Source: Actinobacillus minor NM305 | GTDB lineage: Bacteria > Pseudomonadota > Gammaproteobacteria > Enterobacterales > Pasteurellaceae | Direction of reading: 5' to 3' | Assembly (NCBI RefSeq): GCF_000175195.1 | Contig: NZ_ACQL01000100.1 | Location: forward strand, 1-64,000 | Length of the DNA: 64,000 bases | In this document: in pieces, positions 29,570 through 38,996 of the stretch | Layout: every line of letters begins with the position of its first letter | Position numbering within the stretch: position 1 is the first letter of the stretch | The notes under the pieces: generated by a model | The model's input: only the letters and a program-made list of their open reading frames with translations | Told to the model about the DNA's origin: nothing | The model's database searches: none | Translations under genes and position numbers: made by a program

Positions 29570-29988
29570 CAAAAACGGTTCTTGCTTTTGATTTTGGCAC
29601 TTACAGTATTGGTTGTGCCGTTGGGCAAAGTATTACCGGCACAGCACAAGGATTACCGGCATTTAAAGCACAAGATGGCATTCCGGACTGGACACAAATT
29701 GAGAAAGTCATTCAAGAATGGCAACCCGATGTATTGGTTGTCGGATTACCTCTCAATATGGATGGAACGGAGCAACCTCTTACGCAACGTGCTAAAAAGT
29801 TCGCTAACCGTTTGAACGGGCGATTTAATTTACCCGTTGAGTTGCAAGATGAACGCTTAACCACCGTAGAAGCTAAAGCGGAAATTTTTTCCCGAGGTGG
29901 CTATAAAGCATTAAAAAAAGGTAAAGTCGATGCCATTTCAGCTTGCTTAATTTTAGAGAGTTGGTTTGAAAACCAGTCTGACTATTAG
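29566..29988 (+). CDS. ruvX: Putative pre-16S rRNA nuclease RuvX/YqgF
   Basis: YqgF is an RNase H-like protein linked to processing of the 16S rRNA 5' end. The ATG at 29566 overlaps the ampD stop codon and has AGAGGA eight bases upstream. The frame also has an earlier ATG at 29521 inside ampD, but that lacks a ribosome-binding site. The 140-residue product shows [14 protein letters not shown] near residue 8, [16 protein letters not shown] near residue 60 and DERLTTVEA near residue 98. A hairpin terminator follows. Confidence 0.92.
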   Translation: MTKTVLAFDFGTYSIGCAVGQSITGTAQGLPAFKAQDGIPDWTQIEKVIQEWQPDVLVVGLPLNMDGTEQPLTQRAKKFANRLNGRFNLPVELQDERLTTVEAKAEIFSRGGYKALKKGKVDAISACLILESWFENQSDY

Positions 29989-30000
29989 CCAATAAATGAA

Positions 30001-30034
30001 AAAGCCGTTTTACACGAAAGTATAAAACGGCTTT
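30001..30034. terminator. Bidirectional terminator between ruvX and hemY
   Basis: AAAGCCGTTTTA (30001-30012) is perfectly complementary to TAAAACGGCTTT (30023-30034), followed by T residues. Both convergent genes end within 20 bp. Confidence 0.85.
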
Positions 30035-30050
30035 TTTCTATTGATTACAA

Positions 30051-31301
30051 CTAATTATCTGTATGCTCAATCAATGCAACCACAGACTCTTGACTTGCAT
30101 CTTTCAAATTAACTTCTTTTAAGTTAATTTGACGAATACGTTCTGCTAATGCAAGGTCACCCGTACGCTCTGCCACATAAAGTGCCATGATACGGTCATT
30201 TGCAATACACTCTTCGTGGTCAAGCAAGAGAATAAACTGCGCTTTAGATTGTTCAAATCGTCCTTCGCGCGCATAAATATAGCCTAATGCTCTTGCATAA
30301 TCGTCCGTATATTTTGTTTCCGCTTTTGAAGCACGTTTTGCTAACACCTTAATAAGTTTTGCATCTTCATCCACTTGTAAGCGAGTTAATTGCTCAAATA
30401 ACGGAACAAGTTGCTCATCTTCGTATTTTTTCAATGTTTCTAATGCCAACTCTTGTGCTGATTCATGATCATCGCTATCAATCAAGCGTTTAATTAAGCC
30501 AACTCGTGCATAAACAGATTTACGGCGGCGACTTGGCTGTTCTTCCCACCAACGTAATAAGCCATCTTGTCCTGTTTCATTCATCACTTCATCAAGTAAT
30601 CCATCATCAACAAAATGCTCTAAGGTTTCATACTCTTCAGTTGATAAGAAACTACGCTGCCCAATCGCTTCTAAAATACCATCTAAAGCAATATATGCTT
30701 TTGAATCTTGATAAATACGGATTGCTAAACGCAATACTTCCGTATTATTAGGAGCTAATTCAAGCAAGCTATCAATTGCACTACGAGCTGCCGGTAATTT
30801 GCCTTGTTGAACTAAAATCTTCGCTCGAGCTAATTCCACTGCAACATTATTCATGCCACCTAATTTGCTTGCTTCAATTAAATATTTATTCGCTTCAAAA
30901 TCATCGCCTCGTTGTTGCGCTGCTTCTGCGGCTTTAATCAGATTTAATACAGGCTCGTCTGCATGTTTAGCATTTTTACTGAATAATTTTTCAGCTTTGG
31001 AATAATCCCCTTCGCTCATACGCATTAAAGCTTCTAACGTCTCTTTTTGAGCTTTTTTCTGCTTGCGATTAAAGAACCAATCATAAGAACCTTTGCTTAA
31101 ACGGAAAAAACGAGTAATCGCCCATTCAACAGCATATAAAACCGCCATTGCAGATACAAAAAATACCACGAGCATAACTAAACTCATTTCGATGACTTTT
31201 GTATCTGTTTCGATACGGACATAACCTTGATGCCCTGCCAAATAAGGCCCTGCAATAAGCGCAGCAAGCACTAATAACATTAAGAAAAGAACACGAAACA
31301 T
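30051..31301 (-). CDS. hemY: HemY, TPR-repeat membrane protein of the haem operon
   Basis: Gammaproteobacterial HemY is an inner-membrane protein with two N-terminal transmembrane helices (about residues 3-22 and 40-62) and a large cytoplasmic region of TPR repeats from about residue 80. It is part of the hemCDXY operon. Its exact role in protohaem synthesis is unsettled, and it is not the protoporphyrinogen oxidase also named HemY in Gram-positives. The 416-residue length is normal. It starts 9 bp after hemX ends. The final gene in the operon is followed by the hairpin at 30001. Confidence 0.93.
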   Translation of the reverse strand: MFRVLFLMLLVLAALIAGPYLAGHQGYVRIETDTKVIEMSLVMLVVFFVSAMAVLYAVEWAITRFFRLSKGSYDWFFNRKQKKAQKETLEALMRMSEGDYSKAEKLFSKNAKHADEPVLNLIKAAEAAQQRGDDFEANKYLIEASKLGGMNNVAVELARAKILVQQGKLPAARSAIDSLLELAPNNTEVLRLAIRIYQDSKAYIALDGILEAIGQRSFLSTEEYETLEHFVDDGLLDEVMNETGQDGLLRWWEEQPSRRRKSVYARVGLIKRLIDSDDHESAQELALETLKKYEDEQLVPLFEQLTRLQVDEDAKLIKVLAKRASKAETKYTDDYARALGYIYAREGRFEQSKAQFILLLDHEECIANDRIMALYVAERTGDLALAERIRQINLKEVNLKDASQESVVALIEHTDN

Positions 31302-31310
31302 AGTTGCCTC

Positions 31311-32597
31311 CTATTGTTGTGCCGCAGCAGGTACTTCTGCCGGTTTATCCGTTGGTGTTGCAACTTCTTCTGCTTTAGGGCCTTCAACAGCCGGTTCAAC
31401 TAGCGCCTTTTCTTCTTTGATCTCAATTTTTTCTACTTTTTGAGGTTCTTTCTTCAAAATATCATTAAGAACAGCGACACTTTGTAATTTTTCAGGTACA
31501 TCAATGTAAATTGTTTGTTCACTTAATTCATCAAGTGATTTTAAGAAGTTTTTCACATTCTCATTTTGTGTATCAAAGTAGCTACGAATCCAAGTACTTA
31601 CCGCATCTAGAGATTTTTTATACAGCTCATTTTGCTGACGAGGAATAGCTAAAATCGCAATTTGTAAACGTAAACGGATATTTTCTCTTAAATAAACTTC
31701 TTGATTCGGTGCAATAAAGACTTTTTCTTCCGCTTTATTTTTATCACTCACACGAATAAATTTATCTAAGAACGAGTTTGCTGTTTTTTCAATGTTTTGT
31801 TGCCAATCATCAATTGAATCACTGACATTCTCTGAACCTTGATTTTCTTGTACATCATTATCAACCATTGGCAAATCATCTAAGCTATTTGCTAATGTTG
31901 TTAGGCGCTGCATTAATGCATTTTGATCTACTTGATTAACATTATTCAAACTTACCAAGTCAGCTTTAATCGCATTTCTTACCAAGGTAATTTGTGGATT
32001 AGCAATTTTACTTAATACACTATCCGCTTCTAATAATAAGCTTTTTGCCGTTTCAACATCTGTATCTACAACTAATTTTCTTACCGCGTTATTTAATAAG
32101 AAGTTTGCATCTGATAAGACCCAAGCACTAGAATCAACTTGTGGTGCATTATTTCCCAAGCGTTGAATTTGAGATTGAAGCCCTACAATTTGGTTCGAAT
32201 AGGAAGATTGCTCTTGTTCTAATTGGGCAATACGAGCTTGCGCTTTCTCGTAAGCTGTCGCTAACTCATTAATTTGTGCTTTTTCTTTATCAAAAGAAGC
32301 CTGCTCTAATGGTGCTTGTTGTGAAGCCTTTTGGGCTAATTGTTGTAGCTGATTTTCTACCTCAACTAATTTTTGTGAACCGAAGTAGTAACCGGTACCA
32401 CCAATACCTAATGCAACTAATAGGGCCAATAAAGCAATCCCTGTCCCACCTTTTTTAACAATTACTTGTTCAGGTTGTTTTGAAACGGGTTCAGAAGCGG
32501 TCGTATTTTCTTCTTGTTTTGCAAGTTCTTCTGCAAAATTTTCTGAAGTTTCAACCGCTTGTTCTACTGTTTCATCAATAACTTTTTTCTTTGACAT
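31311..32597 (-). CDS. hemX: HemX, membrane-anchored protein of the haem operon
   Basis: HemX is encoded in the gammaproteobacterial hemCDXY operon. The 428-residue protein has an acidic, Thr/Glu-rich cytoplasmic N-terminus and one membrane helix (about residues 52-70, GIALLALLVALGIGGTGYYF). Then comes a periplasmic coiled coil rich in Gln/Lys/Glu (about 80-150) and an alpha-helical domain. The C-terminal tail is Pro/Glu/Ala-rich. It is sometimes labelled uroporphyrinogen-III methyltransferase, but no tetrapyrrole-methylase motif is present. It lies 66 bp after hemD. Confidence 0.9.
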   Translation of the reverse strand: MSKKKVIDETVEQAVETSENFAEELAKQEENTTASEPVSKQPEQVIVKKGGTGIALLALLVALGIGGTGYYFGSQKLVEVENQLQQLAQKASQQAPLEQASFDKEKAQINELATAYEKAQARIAQLEQEQSSYSNQIVGLQSQIQRLGNNAPQVDSSAWVLSDANFLLNNAVRKLVVDTDVETAKSLLLEADSVLSKIANPQITLVRNAIKADLVSLNNVNQVDQNALMQRLTTLANSLDDLPMVDNDVQENQGSENVSDSIDDWQQNIEKTANSFLDKFIRVSDKNKAEEKVFIAPNQEVYLRENIRLRLQIAILAIPRQQNELYKKSLDAVSTWIRSYFDTQNENVKNFLKSLDELSEQTIYIDVPEKLQSVAVLNDILKKEPQKVEKIEIKEEKALVEPAVEGPKAEEVATPTDKPAEVPAAAQQ

Positions 32598-32663
32598 AAT
32601 TACCTCTTAAGGTGCTACACACCTTTTTTGTTGGATATCCCACTGGTATAAAAATACCTATTG

Positions 32664-33410
32664 TCATTTTGTTAAAATATCTAAAATCGACTGGTTATCG
32701 GCCTTAGGCGATACCATAATTTTATCACTTCCCCAGCCACTCTGTTTAGCTATTGTTGCAATACGATGCCCTATAACAATGAGCTTACAGCTGAGAAGCC
32801 AGTCTTTATCTTCATCAACCGTATTTTCAATCAACGAAGCCAGTATTTCACTACTTGTTACAATTATCGTATCAATGCCTACTCGTTTTGCTAAACTGAG
32901 TTTTTCTGATAAATTTTCAGCACTCGGCACACGGCGATAACACTCTACGTTTTGCACGCTTGCACCACGTTTTACCGCTTCTTTTGCAAAAAATTCTCGA
33001 CCTGTTTCAGCACGTAGAATAACAATATTTTTCCCCTGAATATTTTGCATTTCAGGTAATTCTAGCAACCCTTCACTATTTTCAAAACAGATCGGATATT
33101 TTACCGCTTGTTCGCTTTTACCAGCGAAATGGGTTGCCGTTCTCTGCCCCACAGAAAAATAATGCAAATCTGAACGAAATTTAAAACCTGTTTGTGTCAT
33201 CGTTTGATGTGCAAAATCTACCGCATTTTTAGACACAGCAAAGACATAATCCCCTTCATTAAGTTGGCTAAATAATGAAGGTAAAAGCGGCAATTCTCGC
33301 CCACTTTCAATTGTAAAAAGCGGTTGATGAATGGCAAAAATTTGTTGCTGTTGCAATAAATTAACTAACTCTTGTCCTCGTTCATCAGGACGTGTGACTA
33401 ATATATTCAT
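32664..33410 (-). CDS. hemD: Uroporphyrinogen-III synthase
   Basis: HemD cyclises hydroxymethylbilane to uroporphyrinogen III with inversion of ring D. The 248-residue length matches the family, and the two-domain pattern is seen: the N-terminal ILVTRPDERGQELVNLL and a later IIVTSSEILASLIENT stretch near residue 170. The family is poorly conserved in sequence, so the assignment relies partly on its place between hemC and hemX. Only two bases separate it from hemC. A uptake core lies at 33103-33111. Confidence 0.92.
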   Translation of the reverse strand: MNILVTRPDERGQELVNLLQQQQIFAIHQPLFTIESGRELPLLPSLFSQLNEGDYVFAVSKNAVDFAHQTMTQTGFKFRSDLHYFSVGQRTATHFAGKSEQAVKYPICFENSEGLLELPEMQNIQGKNIVILRAETGREFFAKEAVKRGASVQNVECYRRVPSAENLSEKLSLAKRVGIDTIIVTSSEILASLIENTVDEDKDWLLSCKLIVIGHRIATIAKQSGWGSDKIMVSPKADNQSILDILTK

Positions 33411-33412
33411 TT

Positions 33413-34339
33413 TTAATCAGCATACACTTCAGCTAAAATTTTATCTGCACCTTGTGCTAATAATTTGGTTGCGACCTCAATGCCAAGCTGTTCGGCTTTA
33501 TCGACTGGCGCAACACCTGAGGCTCGAATAATCGTTGAACCATCTAATGAACCGACTAAAGCATTGAGGGTCAATTCATCATTTTCCAATGTTGCAAAAC
33601 CACCTATTGGCACTTGGCAACCACCTTGCAAATGTGCATTCATCGCACGTTCAGCAATCACACGATATGCAGTTGGTTGGTGATTTAATTTGGCTAAGTA
33701 ACTCAATACACGTTGATCATCTAAACGTGTTTCAATACCAACAGCCCCTTGTCCTGCTGCCGGTAATGATTGTTCAACAGAAATAAAACTGCGAATACGC
33801 TCCGGCATACCTAAACGAATTAACCCTGCTGAAGCTAAAATAATCGCATCGTATTCGCCATTATCCAATTTACTTAAACGTGTTCCCACATTACCACGTA
33901 AAGATTTAATTTCTAAATGCGGATAAGCTGCCATTAGCTGGCATTGACGGCGTAGACTTGATGTTCCAACAACCGCACCTTTGGGTAATTCATCTAAATT
34001 TTGATATTGATTAGACACAAAAGCATCACGCGGATCTTCTCGTTCACAAATGACAGCTAATCCCAAACCTTCTGGAAAAGTCATCGGCACATCTTTCATT
34101 GAATGAACGGCGATATCGGCTCGATTTTCAAGTAATGCCAATTCTAATTCTTTAACAAAAAGCCCTTTACCACCAATTTTGGCGAGTGGTGTATCTAAAA
34201 TAATGTCGCCTTTCGTTACCATAGTAACAAGTTCAATTTGCAATTCAGGAAAATGTTTTTCTAATTCTGCTTTAACAAAATTGGCTTGCCATAATGCCAA
34301 AGGGCTTTGGCGTGTTGCAATACGTAATGTATCTTTCAT
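33413..34339 (-). CDS. hemC: Porphobilinogen deaminase (hydroxymethylbilane synthase)
   Basis: HemC polymerises four porphobilinogens to hydroxymethylbilane. The 308-residue protein shows [15 protein letters not shown] near residue 9, [15 protein letters not shown] near residue 78, and the dipyrromethane cofactor-binding cysteine in GGCQVPIGG (Cys 241). All catalytic blocks are intact. It is the first gene of the leftward hemCDXY operon. The presence of this operon means that the organism retains at least this middle section of haem synthesis; several Pasteurellaceae are haem auxotrophs. Confidence 0.97.
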   Translation of the reverse strand: MKDTLRIATRQSPLALWQANFVKAELEKHFPELQIELVTMVTKGDIILDTPLAKIGGKGLFVKELELALLENRADIAVHSMKDVPMTFPEGLGLAVICEREDPRDAFVSNQYQNLDELPKGAVVGTSSLRRQCQLMAAYPHLEIKSLRGNVGTRLSKLDNGEYDAIILASAGLIRLGMPERIRSFISVEQSLPAAGQGAVGIETRLDDQRVLSYLAKLNHQPTAYRVIAERAMNAHLQGGCQVPIGGFATLENDELTLNALVGSLDGSTIIRASGVAPVDKAEQLGIEVATKLLAQGADKILAEVYAD

Positions 34340-34367
34340 TTTTATTCTTTATGTTTGTTATTTAGTC

Positions 34368-35075
34368 TTAAAAGTGATCTTTTTGTTCACGTAAATTTTT
34401 AAATTCAGCGAATGTTGTCGCTCTAAGAAAAGGGTTTATTTGCTTTTCTTTATACAGTGTAGTCGGTAATGTCGGTTTATGTTGAGCTCGTAAAATATCA
34501 ACTTGCTCTTGATATTCTAATAAAGCACAACTAGGAGGCATTACCGCAAGTGCAAATTTTAGATTGCTTTGAGTATATTCGTGAGCAGGGAAAATTTCAA
34601 CAAAATCAGGCAATGCTTTAAAGCGCTGCATTGCATTAAATTGCGCTTGATAATCCCCAGTAAAAACGCGTCCACAACCACCTGAAAATAAAGCATCGCC
34701 ACAAAAAAGATATTCGTTTCCCCACAAATAACTTATATGTTGTGCAGTATGCCCCGCACTTTCAATAATACGAATATCATAGCCAAAAAGTTCAAAATGA
34801 TCTTCTGGGTAAACAATCTTATTCTCCCAAGCTTTACACTCTTCTGAGCCATACACCGTAATATGCGGATAATGTATTTTGAGCTCATTTACCCCATCGG
34901 TATGATCGTGATGATTGTGTGTAAGTAGAATAGCGGTTAAATTTAACTGCTTTTTTGCAAGAAAAGCCAATACCGGCTCTGCTTCTGCCGGATCAACAAT
35001 AACAGCTTGATCCTCTTTTTGAATAACCCAAATATAGTTATCATTTAAAGCAAGTATTGGCTTGATGTTTAACAT
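34368..35075 (-). CDS. gloB: Hydroxyacylglutathione hydrolase (glyoxalase II)
   Basis: GloB hydrolyses S-D-lactoylglutathione to D-lactate and glutathione, completing methylglyoxal detoxification. The 235-residue metallo-beta-lactamase-fold protein has the binuclear metal motif THNHHDHTDG near residue 52. Further metal ligands are in ESAGHTAQHISY near residue 106, FCGDALFSGGCGRVF near residue 125 and FPAHEYTQSNLKFA near residue 164. It has a C-terminal substrate-binding helical part (NPFLRATT). It lies upstream of hemC on the same strand with a 28-bp gap. Confidence 0.94.
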   Translation of the reverse strand: MLNIKPILALNDNYIWVIQKEDQAVIVDPAEAEPVLAFLAKKQLNLTAILLTHNHHDHTDGVNELKIHYPHITVYGSEECKAWENKIVYPEDHFELFGYDIRIIESAGHTAQHISYLWGNEYLFCGDALFSGGCGRVFTGDYQAQFNAMQRFKALPDFVEIFPAHEYTQSNLKFALAVMPPSCALLEYQEQVDILRAQHKPTLPTTLYKEKQINPFLRATTFAEFKNLREQKDHF

Positions 35076-35105
35076 AAATATCTCGATAAATTTTCAATAT
35101 GAAAG

Positions 35106-36023
35106 TTATTTATTCAGGAATAGCGCGGCCGCACCACGTACGCCACTTGAATCACCGTGAATTGCTTTTTTGATGACCGGTACTTCTGCGCTTCGCATTA
35201 AATATTTTGGTAATACTGTTGGCAATACCTCATAAATGTGTTCGAAGTTCGATAACCCACCACCAAATACAATCATATCCGGATCAAGCACCGTAATTAA
35301 TGGCGATATACTGATTGCCATTAACTCAATGTATTTCTCAACAAATTCCACGGTTTTTGGATCTTTCGCATAAAAGCGTTCAATGATTGTCTTAGCATTT
35401 AATTTCTCGCCAACTAAATCATTGTAGAGCATCTCAAAACCGCGACCGGAAATATAGCTGTCTAAACATGCTGTATTGCCACAACCACATTTATAAATTG
35501 GCGCTTTATCCCACCCCAATAATTTAAGAGCATGATAATTTAACTGAATATGTCCCACTTCGCCTGCCATACCGATTTGACCTGAATGAGCTTTACCATT
35601 CATTACGATACCGCCACCAAAGCCAGTACCAATAATTAAGCCTAAAACAGTATTGTATTGTTGATTACTCTCATCCCACGCTTCAGATAACGCCATACAG
35701 TTTGCATCATTTTCCGCCCGAACCTCTCGCTCTAAGCGTTCTGATAAATCTTTTAAAATAGGGTTATCGTGTGCAACGGCGATATTCGCAATCTCTGCTA
35801 AACCTGTTTTATGGTTTACAAACCCTGGAATACCTAAACCTACCGTGCCTTTTTCGCCCAATTTTTTATCGGCATTACGCACCAGTGTTTCAACAGCTCT
35901 TAACCACTCTTCATAACTGCTTTGTGGTGTAGGAACACGCTCGCTATGCAACTTTTCTAATTTTTCGTTAAATGCTGCCAATTCAATTTTGGTGCCGCCA
36001 ATATCTAAACCGTAGTAAATCAT
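35106..36023 (-). CDS. nagK: N-acetylglucosamine kinase (ROK family)
   Basis: NagK phosphorylates N-acetylglucosamine recovered from cell-wall turnover. The product starting at 36023 is 305 residues and has the phosphate-binding [12 protein letters not shown] motif near residue 5, the sugar-binding EVGHIQL stretch and the zinc-site motif [17 protein letters not shown] near residue 178. The ATG at 36023 aligns with the family start and has GAGG about five bases upstream. An ATG at 36035 would overlap the pgpB stop as ATGA. Substrate assignment is by closest family features; other ROK sugar kinases are possible. It is co-oriented with pgpB. Confidence 0.85.
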   Translation of the reverse strand: MIYYGLDIGGTKIELAAFNEKLEKLHSERVPTPQSSYEEWLRAVETLVRNADKKLGEKGTVGLGIPGFVNHKTGLAEIANIAVAHDNPILKDLSERLEREVRAENDANCMALSEAWDESNQQYNTVLGLIIGTGFGGGIVMNGKAHSGQIGMAGEVGHIQLNYHALKLLGWDKAPIYKCGCGNTACLDSYISGRGFEMLYNDLVGEKLNAKTIIERFYAKDPKTVEFVEKYIELMAISISPLITVLDPDMIVFGGGLSNFEHIYEVLPTVLPKYLMRSAEVPVIKKAIHGDSSGVRGAAALFLNK

Positions 36024-36031
36024 ATTTAGCC

Positions 36032-36748
36032 TCATTTTTTAAAGATTTTGAAATTTTCTAAAACCGGTACGCACCAAATAAAGGCAATAAGATGGAATGC
36101 CCATGCAATTAAGGTGCTAACAAAGAGATCTATAGGATAATGCATCCCAAGACGTAAACGACTGATCAACATCAAAGCAGCCCAAAAAAGTGCAAAAATT
36201 TGTGCAAAAATAGCCGCTTGCTGACGTATGCCGAATAATAAACCACCAAAAACTAACAACCAAGATACGGCAAAAATCGTATGTCCAGAAGGGAAAGAAT
36301 AACCTAATTCACCAGCTTGATGTTCTACCACAAATTGATTATCAGCTTGGACAAATTTCATCACTTCCGTTGCTTGCTCTGTTTTTGGTAACGCATAGAA
36401 TTGTTCTGTATTTGACTGGAACATTTGGGTAACAAATGGACGAGGCTCTTTAAAGACTGCCTTTGCGCCTTCTTTAATAATTTGTGTGCCGATAACAGAG
36501 CTTGCACAAATAAAACCTACCAGTAGCCAAGAATAGCGATGACGGGCTAACCACATTAACCAAAGCATAAAAATCACACAGGTAATCAGGGCATAAGGGG
36601 TAGACCCTGTTTCTGTTAGAACAAAAAGCCCCCAGTCTAATGAAGAATGTCCCAAATTCGTATTCAATGCCCATTGCCAGTCAATTGCCCAAGCAACAAG
36701 TGGGATCGCTAACATGAAAAGGGTAAGAATTGAAAGTTTCTTTAACAC
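36032..36748 (-). CDS. pgpB: Phosphatidylglycerophosphatase B / PAP2 family phosphatase
   Basis: PgpB dephosphorylates phosphatidylglycerol phosphate and undecaprenyl pyrophosphate at the inner membrane. The 238-residue protein has about six hydrophobic segments and the three PAP2 motifs: [10 protein letters not shown] near residue 129, SFPSGHT near residue 151 and [13 protein letters not shown] near residue 199. The motif spacing and order are intact, including the catalytic His in each of the last two. It abuts nagK with no gap. Other PAP2 phosphatases cannot be fully excluded, but the length and first helix fit PgpB. Confidence 0.85.
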   Translation of the reverse strand: MLKKLSILTLFMLAIPLVAWAIDWQWALNTNLGHSSLDWGLFVLTETGSTPYALITCVIFMLWLMWLARHRYSWLLVGFICASSVIGTQIIKEGAKAVFKEPRPFVTQMFQSNTEQFYALPKTEQATEVMKFVQADNQFVVEHQAGELGYSFPSGHTIFAVSWLLVFGGLLFGIRQQAAIFAQIFALFWAALMLISRLRLGMHYPIDLFVSTLIAWAFHLIAFIWCVPVLENFKIFKK

Positions 36749-36794
36749 AAAAAATTCCTTATACAGATAAGGGCGTAATCATACGCCCCTTAAA

Positions 36795-37103
36795 TTAAAT
36801 TGCCTTAGTTGCTTTTGGTAAACTAATTTTTTTCTCTTCACTTTGACGGTAAAGCACTAAAATATGTCCAATCGTTTGAACTTCAATCGCTTTTGTTTCA
36901 CGCACGATAGCATCAATGATCAACTGTTTCGTTTCACGATCTGCACCCGAAATTTTTACTTTGATGAGTTCGTGATGATCCAACGCATTTTCAATTTCTG
37001 CTAACACGCCTTCTGTTAAGCCATTACCGCCTAACATTACAACTGGGCTTAAATGATGAGCCAATCCTTTTAAAAATTGTTTTTGTTTATTTGTTAATGT
37101 CAT
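36795..37103 (-). CDS. yhbY: Ribosome-associated CRM-domain RNA-binding protein YhbY
   Basis: YhbY is a small CRM-domain protein that associates with pre-50S ribosomal particles. The 102-residue product from 37103 begins MTLTNKQKQFLKGLAHHL, matching the family start, and contains the CRM signature MLGGNGLTEGVLAEIENAL near residue 23 and the HHELIKVKI stretch. The frame is open 24 codons further upstream, but that part is hydrophobic and unlike the family; a start at 37109 is also possible, since a GGA lies just before it. In E. coli it is divergent from rlmE and near greA; here neither is adjacent. Confidence 0.93.
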   Translation of the reverse strand: MTLTNKQKQFLKGLAHHLSPVVMLGGNGLTEGVLAEIENALDHHELIKVKISGADRETKQLIIDAIVRETKAIEVQTIGHILVLYRQSEEKKISLPKATKAI

Positions 37104-37221
37104 TTTCATTTTTTCCAATATAAAAAATTGATGTAGAAAATAGCACAAAAGGGGCAAATTTGAAAGTAAATCCAATAAAAATAGCCTCTACAATGAGAGG
37201 CTATTTTACGAATATCACAAA

Positions 37222-38880
37222 TTATTCTGCTAATTTTGGCTTAACGATTGCATAAGCGATACCTGTTACCGCTGAACCAATCGCAATTGCTGCTAAGTAC
37301 ATCAACGGTTGTGAAACAAATGGGATCACGAATAAACCGCCGTGAGGGGCTTGTAATGTGATACCTAAACCAAGAGAAATCGCCCCTGCTGTTGCACCAC
37401 CTAAGATAGAAGTGGCAATCACACGCACAGGGTCAGCCGCTACAAATGGTAACGCACCTTCAGAGATAAAGCATAAGCCAAGTACGAAAGAGGCTTTGCC
37501 TGCATCACGTTGGTTTACGGTAAATTTGTTGCGTGCAATCCAAGTCGCAATCGCCATACCGATAGGTGGCACCATACCTGCCGCCATTGCTGCTGCCATC
37601 GGGGTGTTTACGTCTGAAGCTAACATACCCACTGAGAAAGTGTAAGCCGCTTTGTTTACTGGACCGCCCATATCGGTACACATCATCGTACCTAGCACGA
37701 TACCTAATACGATTGCGTTTACTTCGCCCATTGATTTTAACCAGCTAGATAAGGCTTCCATAATGCCGGCAACAGGTGGGTTGATCACATAAACCATTGC
37801 AAGACCGACAATCGCAGAGCCTAAGAGCGGTAGGATTAAGATCGGTTTTAACGACGTTAAACTTGCCGGTAACTTGATGCTGTCATTTAAGAATTTCACC
37901 ACATAACCTGCAAGGAAACCGGCAATAATACCGCCTAAAATCCCTGCACCTGCTGTTGTTGCTAACATACCGCCGACAAAACCTGCAGTTAAACCCGGAC
38001 GGTCAGCAATTGAGTAGGCAACATAACCGGCAAAGACGGCAATCATTAAGTGGAATGCTGCACCGCCACCAATATCCATTAACGCTTTCGGTAAACCGCC
38101 TGCGATATTCGGATCTTTAAAGGCTTCAATACCGAACATAAAGGAAATAGCGATTAACAAACCACCAGCCACCACGAACGGTAACATATGCGACACACCC
38201 GTCATCAAGTGTTTATAAATCCCTTTCTTCTCGCCTGTGGCTTCTTCGCCTTTCGTAGCTGCCGCAGAACCGCCTTGATAAACAGTCGCTTGTTGGAAGG
38301 CTTTTTCAAACTCTTGTGCGGTTTTCTTTAGAGCTAAACCTGTTGAAGTGCGGTACATCGGCTTGCCTTGGAATTTGCTTAAATCCACGTCAATATCCGC
38401 CGCCACAAAGACTAAATCTGCTGCAGCTACTTCTTCCGCAGAGATCGGATTGCCAGCTCCTACTTGCCCACGGGTTTCGACTTTCACATTCCAGCCTTGT
38501 GCTTTCGCATAGTTTTCAATGGCTTCCGCAGACATAAAGGTATGTGCAACCCCTGTCGGACAAGCGGTCACTGCCACGATATTTTTTACACCAGAGTTTG
38601 ACACCGCCGCTTGCGTTGCATTGGCAAAAGTTTGAGCAGAATTGACCGCTTGCGTGAGTGTTGCTTCTGGTTGAGCAAAGGCTTGCTCAAGGCTAACCAC
38701 CGCCCCTTGTTTACCGACAACATTCGCAGGCACTTGCTCATCAAATAACACGACAAAATCCGCTTGTTCTGCATTGACTACAGAATGCCCTTGCTGTTTT
38801 GCCACCGCCGTTAGCACTTCATTTACAAGAAATGCTCTTGCTTTACCGAGTTGTGCCGGGAAAATAAATGAAATATTCAT
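37222..38880 (-). CDS. fruA: Fructose PTS enzyme IIB'BC
   Basis: FruA is the membrane permease that imports fructose and phosphorylates it to fructose 1-phosphate. The 552-residue protein has a degenerate IIB' domain (about residues 1-90) and a IIB domain with the phosphorylated Cys 107 in ACPTGVAHTFMSAEA. A linker precedes the IIC membrane domain from about residue 220, with many Gly/Ala-rich helices (MTGVSHMLPFVVAGGLLI onward). It is the last gene of fruB-fruK-fruA. An uptake signal (38560-38569) lies in the coding sequence. Confidence 0.96.
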   Translation of the reverse strand: MNISFIFPAQLGKARAFLVNEVLTAVAKQQGHSVVNAEQADFVVLFDEQVPANVVGKQGAVVSLEQAFAQPEATLTQAVNSAQTFANATQAAVSNSGVKNIVAVTACPTGVAHTFMSAEAIENYAKAQGWNVKVETRGQVGAGNPISAEEVAAADLVFVAADIDVDLSKFQGKPMYRTSTGLALKKTAQEFEKAFQQATVYQGGSAAATKGEEATGEKKGIYKHLMTGVSHMLPFVVAGGLLIAISFMFGIEAFKDPNIAGGLPKALMDIGGGAAFHLMIAVFAGYVAYSIADRPGLTAGFVGGMLATTAGAGILGGIIAGFLAGYVVKFLNDSIKLPASLTSLKPILILPLLGSAIVGLAMVYVINPPVAGIMEALSSWLKSMGEVNAIVLGIVLGTMMCTDMGGPVNKAAYTFSVGMLASDVNTPMAAAMAAGMVPPIGMAIATWIARNKFTVNQRDAGKASFVLGLCFISEGALPFVAADPVRVIATSILGGATAGAISLGLGITLQAPHGGLFVIPFVSQPLMYLAAIAIGSAVTGIAYAIVKPKLAE

Positions 38881-38920
38881 ATTTTATTCCTATCAATGTT
38901 TAAGAAATCTGTTTTCCCAA

Positions 38921-38988
38921 ATGTAGGGACACACTGCGTGTGTCCGTTATTTATATTTTTGGCGGACACACGCAGTGTGTCCCTACAT
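38921..38988. repeat. 26-bp perfect inverted repeat between fruK and fruA
   Basis: The arm at 38921-38946, beginning ATGTAGGGACACACTGCG, is perfectly complementary to 38963-38988, with a 16-bp AT-rich loop. Each arm is itself a near-palindrome (GGACACAC-TGC-GTGTGTCC). It lies in the 116-bp gap inside the operon and looks like a REP/MITE-type extragenic element. Confidence 0.85.
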
Positions 38989-38996
38989 TGGTGTAA

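Noticed and set aside
31311..32597. HemX as an active uroporphyrinogen-III methyltransferase
   Set aside because: No tetrapyrrole-methylase (SAM-binding) motif; the protein is a single-helix, coiled-coil protein.
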